Counted from the first letter of the stretch, positions 17,608 through 26,710 are shown. The stretch is 64,000 nt of DNA from an uncultured Clostridia bacterium (GCA_947629095.1 CANRCK010000002.1:62001-126000); one strand, 5' to 3'. Notes: generated by a model from the sequence alone, not told the origin. Numbers and translations are program-made.

Positions 17608-17976
17608 TTAAAGCACTTCGGGGGCAAGCGATATTATCTTCATATAGTTCTTTTCACGAAGCTCTCTTGCTATCGGTCCGAAGATACGCGTGCCGCGAGG
17701 TTCCTTGTTTGCGTTTATTATTACCGCGGCGTTGTCGTCGAACGTGATATGCGTTCCGTCGTCGCGTCTGATGCCCTTTGAGCTGCGGACTATTACCGCC
17801 TTTACCACTTCGCCCTTTTTAACGGCGCCGCCGGGAGCGGCTGTTTTTACCGAGCATACGATAACGTCGCCGATGTTGGCGTATTTACGCCCCGAGCCGC
17901 CGAGCACCTTTATGCACATAAGCTCTTTTGCGCCGCTGTTGTCGGCAGCCTTGAGCCTTGTTTGAGGTTGTATCAT
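17608..17976 (-). CDS. rplN: 50S ribosomal protein L14
   Basis: A 122-residue protein of the universal length, starting [20 protein letters not shown] and containing [19 protein letters not shown] and the ending [20 protein letters not shown]. It is separated from rpsQ by 483 bp containing repeats A and B, an unusual break in the spc-type order. Confidence 0.97.
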   Translation of the reverse strand: MIQPQTRLKAADNSGAKELMCIKVLGGSGRKYANIGDVIVCSVKTAAPGGAVKKGEVVKAVIVRSSKGIRRDDGTHITFDDNAAVIINANKEPRGTRIFGPIARELREKNYMKIISLAPEVL

Positions 17977-18180
17977 AAATCTGACTCCTTTTTGATTTGA
18001 AACTTACAACTGTATTTTATTTTGCAGAGGATTGCGCCTTGCGCACATAAGCGAGGTGGGTTGCCCCGCTCTCCTTTGTGCAAGAAAAGCAATCGTGCGG
18101 CGTGTCGCCGCGGCCCGGTATCTTGATTGCCGTACCGCTTAACGATTTTTTACGCTCATCAAGCGGCGTGTCGCCGCAAG

Positions 18181-18308
18181 CGCGTAACGCTTGACCTTAA
18201 TTTCTTTATTACATTCCCGACCGACTTTATCATAATTCAAACGGGAATTGACAATCCCCTCAGTCTGCTTCGCAGCCAGCTCCCCTTAACCAAAGGGAGC
18301 CAAGGGGT
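18181..18308. repeat. composite repeat B (GCGTAACGCTTGA module plus hairpin)
   Basis: The left module (CGCGTAACGCTTGACCTTAA ... AATTCAAACGGGAATTGACA) precedes the CCCCTCAGTCTGCTTCGCAG hairpin and CTCCCCTTAACCAAAGGGAG stem. The same order occurs at 31979-32357 and 34474-34622. The rest of the rplN-rpsQ gap (17977-18180) shows no gene. Confidence 0.75.
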
Positions 18309-18330
18309 TGGGGGCAATTACAAAATTTTC

Positions 18331-18450
18331 AGCGGTTAGAAACGAGCAAGGCAAGGAGCGTGCGCAAGCGACGACGGGAGCGTACATAGACGTACGTGAC
18401 CGAGGAGCGCGTAAACGCGACACTGTATTGCGAAGTTTATAACACGCTTG
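18331..18450 (-). repeat. stop-anchored repeat A, copy 3 (behind rpsQ)
   Basis: The copy carries AGCGGTTAGAAACGAGCA, GAGCGTACATAGACGTACGT and GCGAAGTTTATAACACGCTT, more diverged than the others. Its flank CTTGGCGGCAGC reaches the rpsQ stop codon within 10 bp, in the same orientation to the operon as copies 1, 2 and 4. Confidence 0.8.
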
Positions 18451-18459
18451 GCGGCAGCC

Positions 18460-18720
18460 TTACTTGGCTTTTTCGATAATTTCCGCCACCCTCCAATTCT
18501 TATCCTTGGAAAGCTTGCGCGTTTCAACTATCCTCACCCTGTCGCCCTCGCCGCACTCGTTCTTTTCGTCGTGCGCCTTGAAGCGGGTGGTCTTGGTTAT
18601 TGTCTTTTTATAGAGGGGGTGTTTGGACTTTTCGGTTACGGCAACAACTACCGTTTTATCCATTTTGTCGGATACCACTATGCCCACTCTTTCCTTTCTT
18701 AAAGTTGTTCTCTCTTCCAT
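18460..18720 (-). CDS. rpsQ: 30S ribosomal protein S17
   Basis: An 86-residue OB-fold protein binding the 5' domain of 16S rRNA. The start [20 protein letters not shown] and [20 protein letters not shown] are typical, and [20 protein letters not shown] closes the fold. It lies 12 bp behind rpmC and is the last gene before the 483-bp gap. Confidence 0.97.
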   Translation of the reverse strand: MEERTTLRKERVGIVVSDKMDKTVVVAVTEKSKHPLYKKTITKTTRFKAHDEKNECGEGDRVRIVETRKLSKDKNWRVAEIIEKAK

Positions 18721-18732
18721 TTTCTGCTCCTT

Positions 18733-18927
18733 TTACGCCTTCAACTGCCTCTGGCGGATTACGGTATTTACCCTTGCGATATCCTTTTTGACGAGGTTTA
18801 TCGACATGGGGTTTTCGAGTTGTCCGCTTGCATGGCGGAAACGCAGATTAAAGAGTTCGGTTTTGAGTTCCTGCAACTTATTGTTCAGTTCCTCGTCGGT
18901 TAAATTTATAATTTCCTTAACCTTCAT
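18733..18927 (-). CDS. rpmC: 50S ribosomal protein L29
   Basis: A 64-residue helical-hairpin protein at the exit tunnel ([48 protein letters not shown]). A GTG at 18936 would add three residues; the ATG at 18927 gives the usual family start and has GGTGA 6 nt upstream. It overlaps the end of rplP by 11 bp, implying coupled translation. Confidence 0.93.
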   Translation of the reverse strand: MKVKEIINLTDEELNNKLQELKTELFNLRFRHASGQLENPMSINLVKKDIARVNTVIRQRQLKA

Positions 18928-19351
18928 TTGCTTCACCGCCTTCCTTTTCTTTTGCGACGAACTTGCACTTTATGGGGAGCTTGTGGCTTGCAAGCCTCAT
19001 TGCCTCCCTTGCAACGTCCTCGGTTACGCCCGCCATTTCAAACATTACTCTGCCGGGCTTAACCGTTGCCACCCAGTACTCCACGGCGCCCTTGCCGGAG
19101 CCCATACGGGCTTCTGCGGGGTGACGGGTTATGGGCTTGTGGGGGAATATGTCTATCCACACCTGACCGCCGCGCTTGATGAATCTTGTCATTGCGATAC
19201 GGGCTGCCTCTATCTGGTTGGACTTAATCCAGCCGCATTCTTCGGCAACCAAACCGTATTCGCCGTAAGCTATTTTGTTGCCTTTCTGGGCGGAACCGTG
19301 CAACTTGCCGCGGTGCTGCTTTCTTCTTTTAACTCTCTTGGGGATTAACAT
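18917..19351 (-). CDS. rplP: 50S ribosomal protein L16
   Basis: A 144-residue protein near the A site. [40 protein letters not shown] and [20 protein letters not shown] are family signatures. The tail after residue 135 is Glu/Gly-rich and overlaps the rpmC start. One base separates it from rpsC. Confidence 0.97.
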   Translation of the reverse strand: MLIPKRVKRRKQHRGKLHGSAQKGNKIAYGEYGLVAEECGWIKSNQIEAARIAMTRFIKRGGQVWIDIFPHKPITRHPAEARMGSGKGAVEYWVATVKPGRVMFEMAGVTEDVAREAMRLASHKLPIKCKFVAKEKEGGEANEG

Positions 19352-19352
19352 T

Positions 19353-20021
19353 TTAATCTTCGCCTCCCTCGGATATTATAAGTTTCTTGTTCTCGAGCAC
19401 TTCGCCCTTGTATATCCAGCACTTAACGCCGAGTACGCCGAAGGTGGTGTGCGCTTCCGCAAAGCCGTAGTCGATGTCGGCACGGATTGTTTGAAGGGGT
19501 ATAGAACCCTCGTGATAGCTCTCGGTGCCGGCAATCTCCCTGCCGTCGAGTCTGCCGCCAACGGTGATTTTTACACCCTTGACGCCGGACTTGGTGACCT
19601 TTGCGATCTGCTGCTTAACTGCTCTTCTGTAGGACACGCGCTTTTCGAGCTGGGCGGCTACCGCCTCGGCTACAAGCTGTGCATCCTGGTCTATTTTTTC
19701 AATCTTTCTTACGTTGATGATTATAATCTTGCCCTTGGTGAGCTTTGCAAGATCCTTTTTGATGACCTCTATTTCGGAGCCTTGCTTACCGATAAGCACG
19801 CCGGGTCTGCCCGTATAGATGCCCACTTCTATTTTATTTGCCGCGCGCACGATGGTTATTTTGCTGATTGCGGCTTCATAATACTTTTTCTTTAAGAAGG
19901 TGCGGATTTCGTTGTCCTCCTTGATGTGCGCGGGGAACGTCTTTTTGTCTGCGTACCACTGCGTATCCCATGAGGAAATTATGCCGACTCTCAAACCGTG
20001 AGGATTAACTTTCTGTCCCAT
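19353..20021 (-). CDS. rpsC: 30S ribosomal protein S3
   Basis: A 222-residue protein at the mRNA entry tunnel. The N-terminus [20 protein letters not shown], a type II KH domain ([20 protein letters not shown], GxxG loop near residue 78) and the C-terminal [20 protein letters not shown] are present. It lies 11 bp behind rplV. Confidence 0.97.
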   Translation of the reverse strand: MGQKVNPHGLRVGIISSWDTQWYADKKTFPAHIKEDNEIRTFLKKKYYEAAISKITIVRAANKIEVGIYTGRPGVLIGKQGSEIEVIKKDLAKLTKGKIIIINVRKIEKIDQDAQLVAEAVAAQLEKRVSYRRAVKQQIAKVTKSGVKGVKITVGGRLDGREIAGTESYHEGSIPLQTIRADIDYGFAEAHTTFGVLGVKCWIYKGEVLENKKLIISEGGED

Positions 20022-20032
20022 ATATTCTCTCC

Positions 20033-20422
20033 TTAAACCTTCTTTGCGTCAAGTATTACGGTGACGTGGCTCGTTCTCTTTAAAATCGCGTGCCCTCTTC
20101 CCTTGGAAACGGGCTGCATTCTCTTTAAGTGGGGTCCGCCGTTTGCGAACGCTTCGGCAACTATAAGGTCGCTTCTGTCCATTCCGTTGTTGTGCTCTGC
20201 GTTTGCCGCAGCGGAGAGAAGAACCTTTTTAACTTCCGCGCTGCCGCCCTTTGTGCAGTAGGTGAGGATAGCTTCGGCTTCCTCCACCGACTTGCCGCGG
20301 ATGAGCGCAAGCACCGTTCTTATTTTATAGGGTGATATTCGCAGGTATTTGACCGTTGCATAAGGACGCTTGTCTTTCTTCTCGGCAATTCTTTCCTGTT
20401 TTTTATTCATATTACTCGCCAT
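20033..20422 (-). CDS. rplV: 50S ribosomal protein L22
   Basis: A 129-residue tunnel protein. About 20 Lys/Glu-rich residues precede the family core (YATVKYLRISPYKIRTVLAL). The beta-hairpin end GGPHLKRMQPVSKGRGHAIL with KRTSHVTVIL is intact; macrolide-resistance changes occur in this hairpin in other species, none is evident here. GGAG lies 8 nt ahead of the ATG. Confidence 0.96.
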   Translation of the reverse strand: MASNMNKKQERIAEKKDKRPYATVKYLRISPYKIRTVLALIRGKSVEEAEAILTYCTKGGSAEVKKVLLSAAANAEHNNGMDRSDLIVAEAFANGGPHLKRMQPVSKGRGHAILKRTSHVTVILDAKKV

Positions 20423-20434
20423 GTTTCAAACTCC

Positions 20435-20713
20435 TTACTTCTTCGCCGTAGCGGTTTTTGCCGCATGACCCTTGAACGTTCTGGTGGGCGCGAACTCGCC
20501 GAGTTTGCAGCCTACCATATCCTCCGTAATATATACGGGTACGTGCTTCCTGCCGTCGTAAACGGCTATCGTATGTCCTACCATCTGGGGGAATATCGTT
20601 GTCGCACGGGACCAGGTTTTAACAACCTTCTTCTCGCCGGCAGCGTTCATCGCCTCGATTCTTGCCATAAGCCTTGCTTCGGCATAAGGTCCTTTTTTAA
20701 CGCTTCTTGACAT
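20435..20713 (-). CDS. rpsS: 30S ribosomal protein S19
   Basis: A 92-residue protein of the 30S head: [40 protein letters not shown] and [20 protein letters not shown] are diagnostic. It lies 13 bp behind rplB and 12 bp ahead of rplV. Confidence 0.97.
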   Translation of the reverse strand: MSRSVKKGPYAEARLMARIEAMNAAGEKKVVKTWSRATTIFPQMVGHTIAVYDGRKHVPVYITEDMVGCKLGEFAPTRTFKGHAAKTATAKK

Positions 20714-20726
20714 TGTCTATTCCTCC

Positions 20727-21554
20727 TTAATTGATTCTCTTTAAAATAAATTTGGAAGTAGGATTCTTCTTCTTTCTGGTCTTATAACCCAAAGCAGGCT
20801 TGCCCCAAGGGGTGAGAGGACCTGCATGACCTACGGGGCTCTTGCCTTCGCCGCCGCCGTGAGGGTGGTCGTTGGGGTTCATAACCGAGCCGCGGACGGT
20901 GGGACGGGTGCCGAGGTAACGGGTTTTGCCCGCCTTGCCCACGCGGATTATCTCATGCTCGAGATTGCCAACCTGACCTATCGTAGCCTTGCACTTTACG
21001 GAAACAAGGCGCATTTCGCCGGAAGGCATTCTGAGCGTTGCGTACGCGCCTTCCTTTGCCATTATCTGCGCGGAGATGCCCGCAGCCCTTGCAATCTGGG
21101 CGCCCCTGCCGGGTTTAAGCTCGATTGCGTGGACTATTGTACCTACGGGGATATCCGAAAGAGGCAGGGCGTTGCCCGACTTGATGTCGGCGCCGGCGCC
21201 GGAAATAATCTTGTCGCCAACGTTTAAGCCCACAGGCGCAAGGATATATCTCTTTTCGCCGTCGGCATAAGCAAGCAAAGCTATGTTAGCCGAACGGTTG
21301 GGGTCGTACTCTATGGTCTTGACCGTTGCGGGTATGCCGTCCTTATTGCGCTTGAAATCTATGATTCTGTATTTGATTTTGTTGCCGCCGCCTATATGGC
21401 GCACGGTTATCTTACCCTGGTTGTTTCTGCCGCCCGTCTTGCGCTTATCGTGCAGCAAGCTCCTTTCGGGCTTGGTGCTCGTGATTTCGTCGTAAGCGCT
21501 CACCGTCATAAAACGGCGTGCGGCGGAAGTGGGTCTGTACCTTTTAATAGCCAT
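20727..21554 (-). CDS. rplB: 50S ribosomal protein L2
   Basis: A 275-residue protein needed for peptidyl-transferase centre assembly. The OB-fold and SH3-like domains are complete, and the conserved histidine-rich loop [18 protein letters not shown] is present. It starts [20 protein letters not shown] with AAGGAGGACTG upstream, 12 bp behind rplW. Confidence 0.98.
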   Translation of the reverse strand: MAIKRYRPTSAARRFMTVSAYDEITSTKPERSLLHDKRKTGGRNNQGKITVRHIGGGNKIKYRIIDFKRNKDGIPATVKTIEYDPNRSANIALLAYADGEKRYILAPVGLNVGDKIISGAGADIKSGNALPLSDIPVGTIVHAIELKPGRGAQIARAAGISAQIMAKEGAYATLRMPSGEMRLVSVKCKATIGQVGNLEHEIIRVGKAGKTRYLGTRPTVRGSVMNPNDHPHGGGEGKSPVGHAGPLTPWGKPALGYKTRKKKNPTSKFILKRIN

Positions 21555-21566
21555 TTTCAGTCCTCC

Positions 21567-21857
21567 TTACGATAACGAGTTGAAGAACTCAATCGTCTTG
21601 GAGTCAGCTTCAAGCTGGACGATCGCCTTCTTATAATCGGGCGTGTAGCCCTCGTATTTTCCCATTCTCTTCTTTTTGCCCTTGCAGTTTACGGTGTTTA
21701 CGCTCTTCACGTCAACGCCGAACAGCTTTTCCACGGCGGCTTTGATTTGCTTTTTATCAGCCGACTTCTTTACTATAAAGGAATATTTTTTATCGGCGAT
21801 TCCGTCGTAACCTTTTTCGGTTAAAAGGGGCTTTATGATGATATCTTCGGCAAACAT
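21567..21857 (-). CDS. rplW: 50S ribosomal protein L23
   Basis: A 96-residue tunnel-exit protein and docking site for trigger factor and SRP. It starts MFAEDIIIKPLLTEKGYDGI and contains KSVNTVNCKGKKKRMGKYEG. Its ATG shares one base with the rplD stop codon, so translation is coupled. Confidence 0.96.
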   Translation of the reverse strand: MFAEDIIIKPLLTEKGYDGIADKKYSFIVKKSADKKQIKAAVEKLFGVDVKSVNTVNCKGKKKRMGKYEGYTPDYKKAIVQLEADSKTIEFFNSLS

Positions 21858-22483
21858 TATTCTCCGTAGACCTCCTCGATTTTTTGTACCGCAGCCTTGG
21901 TTAAAACGACCTTTGCGTTGGCAACAACCTCGTACGTGGATATCTGCGCTACGGGCAGGGTGGAGAGCTTTTTGAGGTTACGCGCCGCAAGGATTACCTT
22001 TTTGTCGTCGTTATCCATAACCACCACCGCGCTCTTGTCAAGCTTCAAAGCCTTTTGGAACGCAGCCATTTCCTTGGTTTTGCCTTCCTTTACCTCAAGG
22101 CTGTCTATTACGATAAGTTCGCCGTCGGCAACCTTTTTGGAAAGGGCGGATACGAGCGCGGCAACCTTTGCCTTTTTGTTCATATCCTTTGAATAATCAC
22201 GGCTCTTGGGGGCGAATACCACGCCGCCCTTCGTCCACTGCGGCGCCCTTATGGAGCCTTGGCGGGCATTGCCCGTTCCCTTCTGTCTCCACGGCTTTTT
22301 GCCGCCGCCGCGCACTTCCGTGCGGGTGAGGGTGGATTTTGTGCCCTGTCTCTCGTTTGCAAGACGGGTTACAACCGCCTGATGGATTAAAGCTTCGTTA
22401 TACTCGGCGCCGAACACCTTTTCGGAGAGTTCCATCTCCCCCGCTTCGGTGCCGTCCATTTTAAATATCTTTATATTAGGCAT
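21857..22483 (-). CDS. rplD: 50S ribosomal protein L4
   Basis: A 208-residue protein with the tunnel loop (GTKSTLTRTEVRGGGKKPWR, QKGTGNARQGSIRAPQWTKG). In E. coli L4 represses the S10 operon through its leader; the attenuator-like leader of rpsJ here makes a comparable loop possible but unproven. It lies 14 bp behind rplC. Confidence 0.97.
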   Translation of the reverse strand: MPNIKIFKMDGTEAGEMELSEKVFGAEYNEALIHQAVVTRLANERQGTKSTLTRTEVRGGGKKPWRQKGTGNARQGSIRAPQWTKGGVVFAPKSRDYSKDMNKKAKVAALVSALSKKVADGELIVIDSLEVKEGKTKEMAAFQKALKLDKSAVVVMDNDDKKVILAARNLKKLSTLPVAQISTYEVVANAKVVLTKAAVQKIEEVYGE

Positions 22484-22497
22484 TTTGCGCGTCCTCC

Positions 22498-23127
22498 TTA
22501 TTTAACGGTGTCGTTTATGGTAACGACCGCACCGTTGGGTCCGGGAACCGAACCTTTAATAAGCAAACAGTTCCTCTCCGCGTCCACACGCACCACCTCG
22601 AGATTCTGTATGGTTACGTTTTCAACGCCGTACTGTCCTGCCAGCCTCTTGTTTTTGAAAACTCTCGAAGGCGAGCTGTTCGCGCCCATTGAACCCGGCT
22701 CCCTGTGCACGGGACCTACGCCGTGCGTTTCTTTGAGCCTGTGCTGGTTCCATCTTTTGATGACGCCGGAAAAACCGTGACCCTTGGTTACGCCGTGTAC
22801 GTCAACCCTGTCGCCCGCCGCAAATACGTCTACCTTTATTTCCTTGCCCACTTCGTAGGAAGAGAGGTCGGAAAGGCGGAATTCCTTTAAAACCTTGCAG
22901 GGCTTTACCTTTGCCTTTTTAAACTGACCGAGGTCGGGCTTTGTGAGCGCCTTTTCCTTTGCTTCGTCAAAACCGAGCTTCAAAGCGGCGTAGCCGTCTT
23001 TTTCAACAGTTTTGATTTGCACTACGGGGCAGGGTCCCGCCTCTATGACGGTTACGGGTATCACCTTGCCCTCCGCCGTAAATATCTGGGTCATTCCAGC
23101 TTTACGGCCGATGATTGCTTTATTCAT
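22498..23127 (-). CDS. rplC: 50S ribosomal protein L3
   Basis: A 209-residue protein starting [20 protein letters not shown]. The peptidyl-transferase loop [20 protein letters not shown] is intact. It is separated from rpsJ by 479 bp instead of the usual short spacer. The SD (GGAGGAAC) lies just upstream of the ATG. Confidence 0.97.
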   Translation of the reverse strand: MNKAIIGRKAGMTQIFTAEGKVIPVTVIEAGPCPVVQIKTVEKDGYAALKLGFDEAKEKALTKPDLGQFKKAKVKPCKVLKEFRLSDLSSYEVGKEIKVDVFAAGDRVDVHGVTKGHGFSGVIKRWNQHRLKETHGVGPVHREPGSMGANSSPSRVFKNKRLAGQYGVENVTIQNLEVVRVDAERNCLLIKGSVPGPNGAVVTINDTVK

Positions 23128-23475
23128 TGATAAAGTTCCTCCGTTTTATTTTTATTTGAAGATACCGCGCCTCGCCGTTGCGCCGTTTCCGTCGTCGGCA
23201 ATTCGTAGAGTATCGCAAAGTCAAAGTCAAGTTCACAAAAATCTCGGCAAGCCGTGCCTGCGATTTTTTCGTGATTTTCGGCGGCTCTGCCGCCCTTTGC
23301 GCCATTTTTAAGGGCGCACTTTTATATAATGGCGCAAATTCCCGCCGCTGAGGCAAAAGGGTTTGCAAATTGGGTTGCGCCGGCGCAGGCATAGCCTGCT
23401 TGCGCCATAAACATTATATATAGAAATATACAAGGTAATTTATAACTGCAACGGCTTAGAACAACCAATTTAATG
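23128..23475. other. non-coding stretch between rpsJ and rplC
   Basis: It holds several inverted repeats on the transcribed strand (for example GGCGCAAGCAGGC/GCCTGCGCC near 23385-23408 and GGGCGGC/GCCGCC near 23280-23296) and A/T-rich sequence, but no gene I can support. A weak internal promoter (TTGACT with a poor -10 near 23215-23240) is possible. Confidence 0.5.
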
Positions 23476-23598
23476 CAAGCGGTTAGAAGCAAGCAGAACG
23501 AGGCGCCTGCGGATTTTGCGACAGTAGCGTACAAAGACGTACGTGACTGAGCAAAAACGTAAAGGCAACAAAGTTATGCGCCGCTTATAATCCGCTTG
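23476..23598 (-). repeat. stop-anchored repeat A, copy 4 (behind rpsJ)
   Basis: A 123-bp copy bounded by CAAGCGG and CCGCTTG, with GTACAAAGACGTACGTGACT in the centre and CAACAAAGTTATGCGCCGCT near the end. Its edge lies 8 bp from the rpsJ stop codon. Confidence 0.85.
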
Positions 23599-23606
23599 GC
23601 GGGAAC

Positions 23607-23906
23607 TCAGAGCTTTATCTTGATGTCGACGCCCGCGGGAAGATGCACAGTATCCAACAACTTTGCGTTGGGGGTGTAGATATCTATGATTCTTTTATAA
23701 GTTCTCTGTTCGAACTGTTCGCGGCTGTCCTTATCCTTGTGGGGGGAACGCAGGATTGTAACTATCTCCCTCTCCGTGGGAAGGGGAACGGGTCCCGAAA
23801 TTTTTGCGCCGCTCTTCTTCATTGTTTCAACTATCCTGCTTGCAGCAAGGTCAACCAGCTCGTGGTCGTAAGCAGCTAATTTGATTCTTATTTTTTGTCC
23901 TGCCAT
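23607..23906 (-). CDS. rpsJ: 30S ribosomal protein S10
   Basis: A 99-residue first gene of the cluster, also the NusB partner in antitermination. It starts [20 protein letters not shown] and contains [20 protein letters not shown] and [28 protein letters not shown] precedes the ATG. A long leader with a terminator-like hairpin lies upstream, and repeat A lies just behind the stop. Confidence 0.97.
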   Translation of the reverse strand: MAGQKIRIKLAAYDHELVDLAASRIVETMKKSGAKISGPVPLPTEREIVTILRSPHKDKDSREQFEQRTYKRIIDIYTPNAKLLDTVHLPAGVDIKIKL

Positions 23907-23983
23907 TTTGTGTCTCCTTTTTATACTAACTTAAAATTTTTCTATCGTGTCAACTTAACCGTGTGTATCGCAGCCCGGGGCGT

Positions 23984-24013
23984 TAAAAAAACACCTCGCG
24001 GTGTTTAAACACC
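23984..24013 (-). terminator. candidate attenuator in the rpsJ leader
   Basis: On the transcribed strand a AAACACC stem with GCGA loop and GGTGTTT arm runs into a 7-8 nt U tract. The arm AAACACC can instead pair with the preceding GGTGTTT (GGTGTTTAAACACC), so two exclusive structures share one arm. It lies inside the leader, about 80 nt ahead of the rpsJ start. Confidence 0.65.
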
Positions 24014-24147
24014 AAAGCTACGGTTAGTCGCCCGGGTCAAGCCCGGACATTTGTCAGCGCAAATTATCTGTTTCCGCCCGCTTTGGGAGGGGATTTTTGC
24101 AGTAACTTTGCGCCTCAACCCATACGCACTTTTTTACACGCTTATCC

Positions 24148-24176
24148 ATTATATTATAATGCCGTTCCGATGTCAA
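24148..24176 (-). promoter_or_regulatory. main promoter of the S10-spc-alpha cluster
   Basis: Minus-strand TTGACA and TATAAT with a 17-bp spacer, in the only consensus promoter upstream of rpsJ. The inferred start near 24141 gives a leader of about 235 nt. Confidence 0.85.
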
Positions 24177-24487
24177 ACGAATTTGCGGCATTTTTTAATG
24201 TTTTTTGCTTATTTTTGCCCCGTTTTTGACGTTTTTTATAAATTGTGTCCCAAACCCCAACCGCACCGCAAAATATTGTTTTTTGCCGCAAATTTTTACA
24301 AAATTTTTGCCCGCTCCAACACAAAAATAAGGTATTATATTTTTTTATACCCTTTTCAAAATGTTATATACCTCTGTTTTTTGTTAATTTATAACACTTT
24401 TTCGGGGAAAATCGCCGACGACGAGCAAAAAAATTGCCTTGGGCTTTTACACTTTTGGGTTAATTGATATTATTTTGAATTTGGGTC
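24177..24487. other. AT-rich divergent intergenic region
   Basis: It separates the cluster promoter from the EF-G promoter. T- and A-tracts are frequent, which could act as UP elements for the two outward promoters, but I see no gene or structured RNA. Confidence 0.4.
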
Positions 24488-24516
24488 TTGAAAAACCGTA
24501 TCTTTTATTGTATAAT
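24488..24516 (+). promoter_or_regulatory. sigma-A promoter of the EF-G paralog
   Basis: TTGAAA and TATAAT with a 17-bp spacer. The inferred 5' UTR is about 36 nt and contains the AAGGTGG ribosome-binding site. Confidence 0.8.
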
Positions 24517-24558
24517 AGATTACAGTAACTGCCCTTGCGGCAGGATAAGGTGGAAATT

Positions 24559-26604
24559 ATGATAATATCTTCAAAGAACATCAGAAACGTTGCCGTTATA
24601 GGTCACAGCGGCGAGGGAAAAACTACCCTGTGCGAAGCGATGCTTTTCAACGGCGGCGCGATTGACAGAATGGGTTCGGTTGCCGCGGGCACCACGGTGA
24701 TGGACTACGACGAACAGGAAAAAGTTAAGCAGCTTTCGATAAACGCGTCCTGCGCGTATCTCATCTGGAAAGAGGTGAAAATCAACCTCATCGATCTGCC
24801 CGGATTTTACGACTTCGAGGGCGAACGCAACGAGGGGCTTGCCGCGTGCGGCGCGGCGGTGCTCGTTATAGGCGCAAACGGAGTTCTGCCCATAGGCTCC
24901 GAGACGGTGGTGGACCACTGCCTCAGGCTCGGCAAACCGCTTGTTATATTTATAAACGGTATGGATAAGCCCAACGCCGACTATATAGGCACGGTAAACG
25001 CCCTGCGCGAAAAGTACGCGGGCAAGCTTGCGCCGATACAGATACCTATTATGCAGGACGGCAAGATGGTCGGGTTTGTGAACGCCATTCAGGAAAAGGC
25101 GTATAAGTTCTCCTCCACGGGGCGCACGGAAATTGACGTGCCCGAAGAACTCAAAGAGAGAATGAACGAAATGCAGGCGAGCCTTATGGAGACTGCCGCC
25201 GAAAACGACGACGTGCTGCTGGACAAATATTTTACCGACGGCGCGCTCTCAAAGGACGACACCGTTCACGGCATAAGAAAGGGCATTGCCACCGGAAACG
25301 TGTTCCCCGTTATGGCAGGCAGCGCGTTGCAGAACAGGGGCGTTATAAATCTCCTCAACGAAATAGTGCGCTATATGCCCACGGCTAACGAGCGCAGAAA
25401 TTCCATTGCTACAGACTATGAAAAGGACGAGATAGTCAACGTTGCCTGCGAGGAGGACGGTCCCTTTGCCGCGCAGGTGTTCAAAACGGCGTTCGACCCC
25501 TACACCGGAAAGCTCAACTATATAAAAGTATTCCGCGGCTGTCTTAAATCGGGCATGACCGTGTACAACGCAACCAAGGGCGCAGAAGAGCGCATAGGTC
25601 AGATATTTGCGCTGCGCGGCAAGAAGAGCGAGCTTGTGAGCGAGCTTTCCGCCGGAGATATAGGCGCGGTGAACAAACTCAACGACACCGACACTAACGA
25701 CACGCTGTGCGCCGTTGGGACAAACATTCAGTTCGACCCCATAGGCTTCCCCCGCCCCGCCCTCTCCATGGCTGTTTCGGCTGCCGTAAAGGGCGACGAG
25801 GAAAAAGTTTTTTCGGGATTTTCCAAGATGTGCGAGGAGGACTACACCTTCTCCATTGAAAAGAGAGCCGAAACGGGCGAGATGATTTTGAGCGGACAGG
25901 GCGAAATGCACCTTGAAATTCTGGCAAAGAGACTTAAATCGCGCTACGGCGTGGACGTGGTTTTGTCGGAGCCGAGAATACCCTACCGCGAAACGATACG
26001 CGCCACGGCGGTTGCCGAAGGAAAGCACAAAAAACAGACGGGCGGTCACGGTCAGTACGGGCACTGCAAGGTGCGCTTTGAGCCGTGCGAGCAGGACTTT
26101 GAATTTGCGGACGAGGTTGTGGGCGGAACCGTTCCCAAGCAATATATCCCCGCGGTTGAAAAGGGCTTGCGGGAGTGCCTGAACCGCGGCGTTCTGGCGG
26201 GATATCCCGTTATAGGCGTGCGGGCTGTGCTCTTTGACGGAAGCTATCACGAGGTGGACTCCTCCGAAATGGCGTTCAAGGCGGCGGCTGCGCTCGCCTT
26301 CCGCGAAGGTATGAAAAACGCCAAGCCCGTGCTGCTGGAACCTATTTTAAAGCTTAAAGCGGCTGTGCCCAACGAATATCTCGGCGCGGTGATGGGCGAT
26401 ATCTCCAAGCGCCGCGGCAGAATTATGGAGAGCACGACGGACGGCGGATCCACAACGGTAATTGCCGAAGTGCCCCTTGCCGAAACCGCAAAGTACGCAA
26501 CCGACCTGCGGGCGATGACCCGCGGACAGGGCAAGTTCTCCACCGAGTTCCTGCGCTACGAGGACGTTCCTCCCCAGCTTGCCGAAAAAATAATAAACGG
26601 ATAA
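24559..26604 (+). CDS. elongation factor G-like GTPase (EF-G2 type)
   Basis: A 681-residue translational GTPase with the five EF-G domains. G1 is GHSGEGKTT (residues 15-23), G3 is D79-L-P-G82-F83-Y-D-F, G4 is NGMDKPN and G5 is GSAL. The position of the conserved switch-II histidine (DTPGHVDF in EF-G) is F83, as in EF-G2-like paralogs, which predicts slow or altered GTP hydrolysis. Domain IV carries GGHGQYGHCKVRFEP. A TTG at 24535 is in frame, but the ATG at 24559 has AAGGTGG 7 nt upstream. The gene is divergent from the S10 cluster and flanked by its own promoter and terminator. It is unlikely to be the main fusA. Confidence 0.87.
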   Translation: MIISSKNIRNVAVIGHSGEGKTTLCEAMLFNGGAIDRMGSVAAGTTVMDYDEQEKVKQLSINASCAYLIWKEVKINLIDLPGFYDFEGERNEGLAACGAAVLVIGANGVLPIGSETVVDHCLRLGKPLVIFINGMDKPNADYIGTVNALREKYAGKLAPIQIPIMQDGKMVGFVNAIQEKAYKFSSTGRTEIDVPEELKERMNEMQASLMETAAENDDVLLDKYFTDGALSKDDTVHGIRKGIATGNVFPVMAGSALQNRGVINLLNEIVRYMPTANERRNSIATDYEKDEIVNVACEEDGPFAAQVFKTAFDPYTGKLNYIKVFRGCLKSGMTVYNATKGAEERIGQIFALRGKKSELVSELSAGDIGAVNKLNDTDTNDTLCAVGTNIQFDPIGFPRPALSMAVSAAVKGDEEKVFSGFSKMCEEDYTFSIEKRAETGEMILSGQGEMHLEILAKRLKSRYGVDVVLSEPRIPYRETIRATAVAEGKHKKQTGGHGQYGHCKVRFEPCEQDFEFADEVVGGTVPKQYIPAVEKGLRECLNRGVLAGYPVIGVRAVLFDGSYHEVDSSEMAFKAAAALAFREGMKNAKPVLLEPILKLKAAVPNEYLGAVMGDISKRRGRIMESTTDGGSTTVIAEVPLAETAKYATDLRAMTRGQGKFSTEFLRYEDVPPQLAEKIING

Positions 26605-26610
26605 CATCAG

Positions 26611-26640
26611 ACGCCCCGCGGAAATTCCGCGGGGCGTATT
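26611..26640 (+). terminator. terminator of the EF-G paralog
   Basis: ACGCCCCGCGG and CCGCGGGGCGT arms with an AAATT loop, followed by ATTT, a few bases beyond the stop codon. Confidence 0.8.
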
Positions 26641-26660
26641 TGAAAAATGGTCAAAAGTAA

Positions 26661-26682
26661 AACGGCGGGCAACCCCGCCGTT
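26661..26682 (-). terminator. terminator of the cyclophilin gene
   Basis: A 9-bp stem (AACGGCGGG/CCCGCCGTT) followed on the minus strand by TTTTACTTTT. Confidence 0.7.
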
Positions 26683-26710
26683 CATTTTATGCCCTCAAAC
26701 GGGCGTGTTA

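Noticed and set aside
23120-23392. 90-residue minus-strand frame in the rpsJ-rplC gap
   Set aside because: Low-complexity basic composition, it overlaps the rplC start and has no SD or family resemblance.
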